Below are positions 5,709-6,186 of a stretch of DNA of 6,186 bases, in pieces; positions within the stretch are counted from its first letter, which is position 1; each line of letters starts with the position of its first letter. A program made the translations under genes and the position numbers. The notes below the pieces were generated by a model. It saw only the letters and a program-made list of their open reading frames with translations, searched no databases and was not told the DNA's origin. Source of the DNA: Quisquiliibacterium sp. (GTDB lineage Bacteria; Pseudomonadota; Gammaproteobacteria; Burkholderiales; Burkholderiaceae_E); NCBI GenBank assembly GCA_030830765.1, contig JAURMJ010000236.1, positions 1-6,186 on the forward strand. The letters are read 5' to 3'.

Positions 5709-6186
5709 GACCCAGGAAATCGGCGGCTTTGCCGCACTCGGTATTCACTCCGCTGTTCTGGCTGCCATCAGCGCAGTCGGCTACGAAGAACCATCCCCTA
5801 TTCAATCTCAGGCGATCCCGGTGATCCTTGGCGGTCACGACATGATCGGCCAGGCGCAGACCGGTACCGGCAAGACCGCGGCCTTTGCGCTGCCGATCCT
5901 GTCCAAGATCGATCCCGCTCGTAAGGAAGTGCAGGCACTGATCCTTGCGCCGACTCGCGAACTGGCCCTGCAGGTCGCCACTGCATTCGAAACCTATTCC
6001 AAGCAGATGCCTGGCCTGACCGTCGTCGCGGTCTACGGTGGCGCACCCATGGGCCCGCAGCTCAAGGCCATTCGCCAAGGCGCGCAGGTCATCGTCGCGA
6101 CCCCAGGCCGTCTGGTCGATCACCTGAGCCGCAATAGTGGCCTGCTGTCGACCATTCGCTTCCTGGTACTCGACGAAGCGGACGAG
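5707..6186 (+). CDS. deaD: DEAD-box RNA helicase, DeaD/CsdA type (5' part, cut by the window edge)
   Basis: The first 160 codons of an ATP-dependent RNA helicase are present; the frame stays open to the window end. The N-terminal RecA-like domain shows the motifs in order: F8 and the Q motif GYEEPSPIQSQAIP (25-38), Walker A AQTGTGKT (50-57), motif Ia PTREL (82-86), GG (111-112), motif Ib TPGR (132-135) and motif II DEAD (156-159). DeaD/CsdA proteins unwind structured RNA, help ribosome assembly and RNA decay, and are often induced by cold. The opening MTQEIGGFAALGIHSAVLAAI fits the Pseudomonas DeaD group better than RhlE, RhlB or SrmB, though the defining C-terminal RNA-binding domain lies outside the window. 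The ATG at 5707 keeps the conserved aromatic residue upstream of the Q motif. The Shine-Dalgarno signal is weak and lies in the hairpin loop just upstream. Confidence 0.93.
   Translation, partial: MTQEIGGFAALGIHSAVLAAISAVGYEEPSPIQSQAIPVILGGHDMIGQAQTGTGKTAAFALPILSKIDPARKEVQALILAPTRELALQVATAFETYSKQMPGLTVVAVYGGAPMGPQLKAIRQGAQVIVATPGRLVDHLSRNSGLLSTIRFLVLDEADE

Noticed and set aside
5474..5737. Small minus-strand open frame over the helicase leader
   Set aside because: It spans the probable promoter and overlaps the helicase start; composition is not protein-like and no ribosome site was found.

Overview
The window looks like chromosomal DNA of a high-GC gammaproteobacterium, most likely Pseudomonas or the close relative Stutzerimonas. 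The reasons are the overall composition, the protein sequences, and the gene set: a type II DAHP synthase, a divergent spermidine-synthase-like gene and a nearby deaD-type helicase gene. As I remember it, P. aeruginosa has similar genes close together around PA2840-PA2844. No database was searched.

Layout. Positions 1-58 hold what may be the last codons of a plus-strand gene that enters from the left. A small minus-strand gene for a zinc-ribbon protein follows (481-128); it has foreign-looking codon use and may be a remnant of a longer protein. Next come two plus-strand rho-independent terminators in tandem (501-541 and 551-585), then the minus-strand type II DAHP synthase gene (2012-663), the entry step of the shikimate pathway. 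A 132-base divergent promoter region separates it from a plus-strand SpeE-like gene (2145-2894). A hairpin-rich gap with a possible sigma-54 promoter precedes a 720-residue methyl-accepting chemotaxis protein (3168-5330, GTG start). After a 376-base gap, which probably contains a promoter and a leader of about 205 bases, the 5' part of a DEAD-box RNA helicase gene (deaD/csdA type) starts at 5707 and runs off the right edge just after its DEAD motif.

The main genes look like independent transcription units and not one operon. The observations most worth a second look are: a perfect 10-bp hairpin that covers the start codon of the helicase gene and holds its best Shine-Dalgarno candidate in the loop; the topology of the chemotaxis receptor, which has a large Cache-like sensor with no preceding membrane segment, so that sensor and signalling domains should both be cytoplasmic, with a cysteine cluster in the sensor; and tandem plus-strand terminators with no plus-strand gene just upstream. 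I do not see a clearly new multi-gene system, CRISPR array, tRNA or rRNA.
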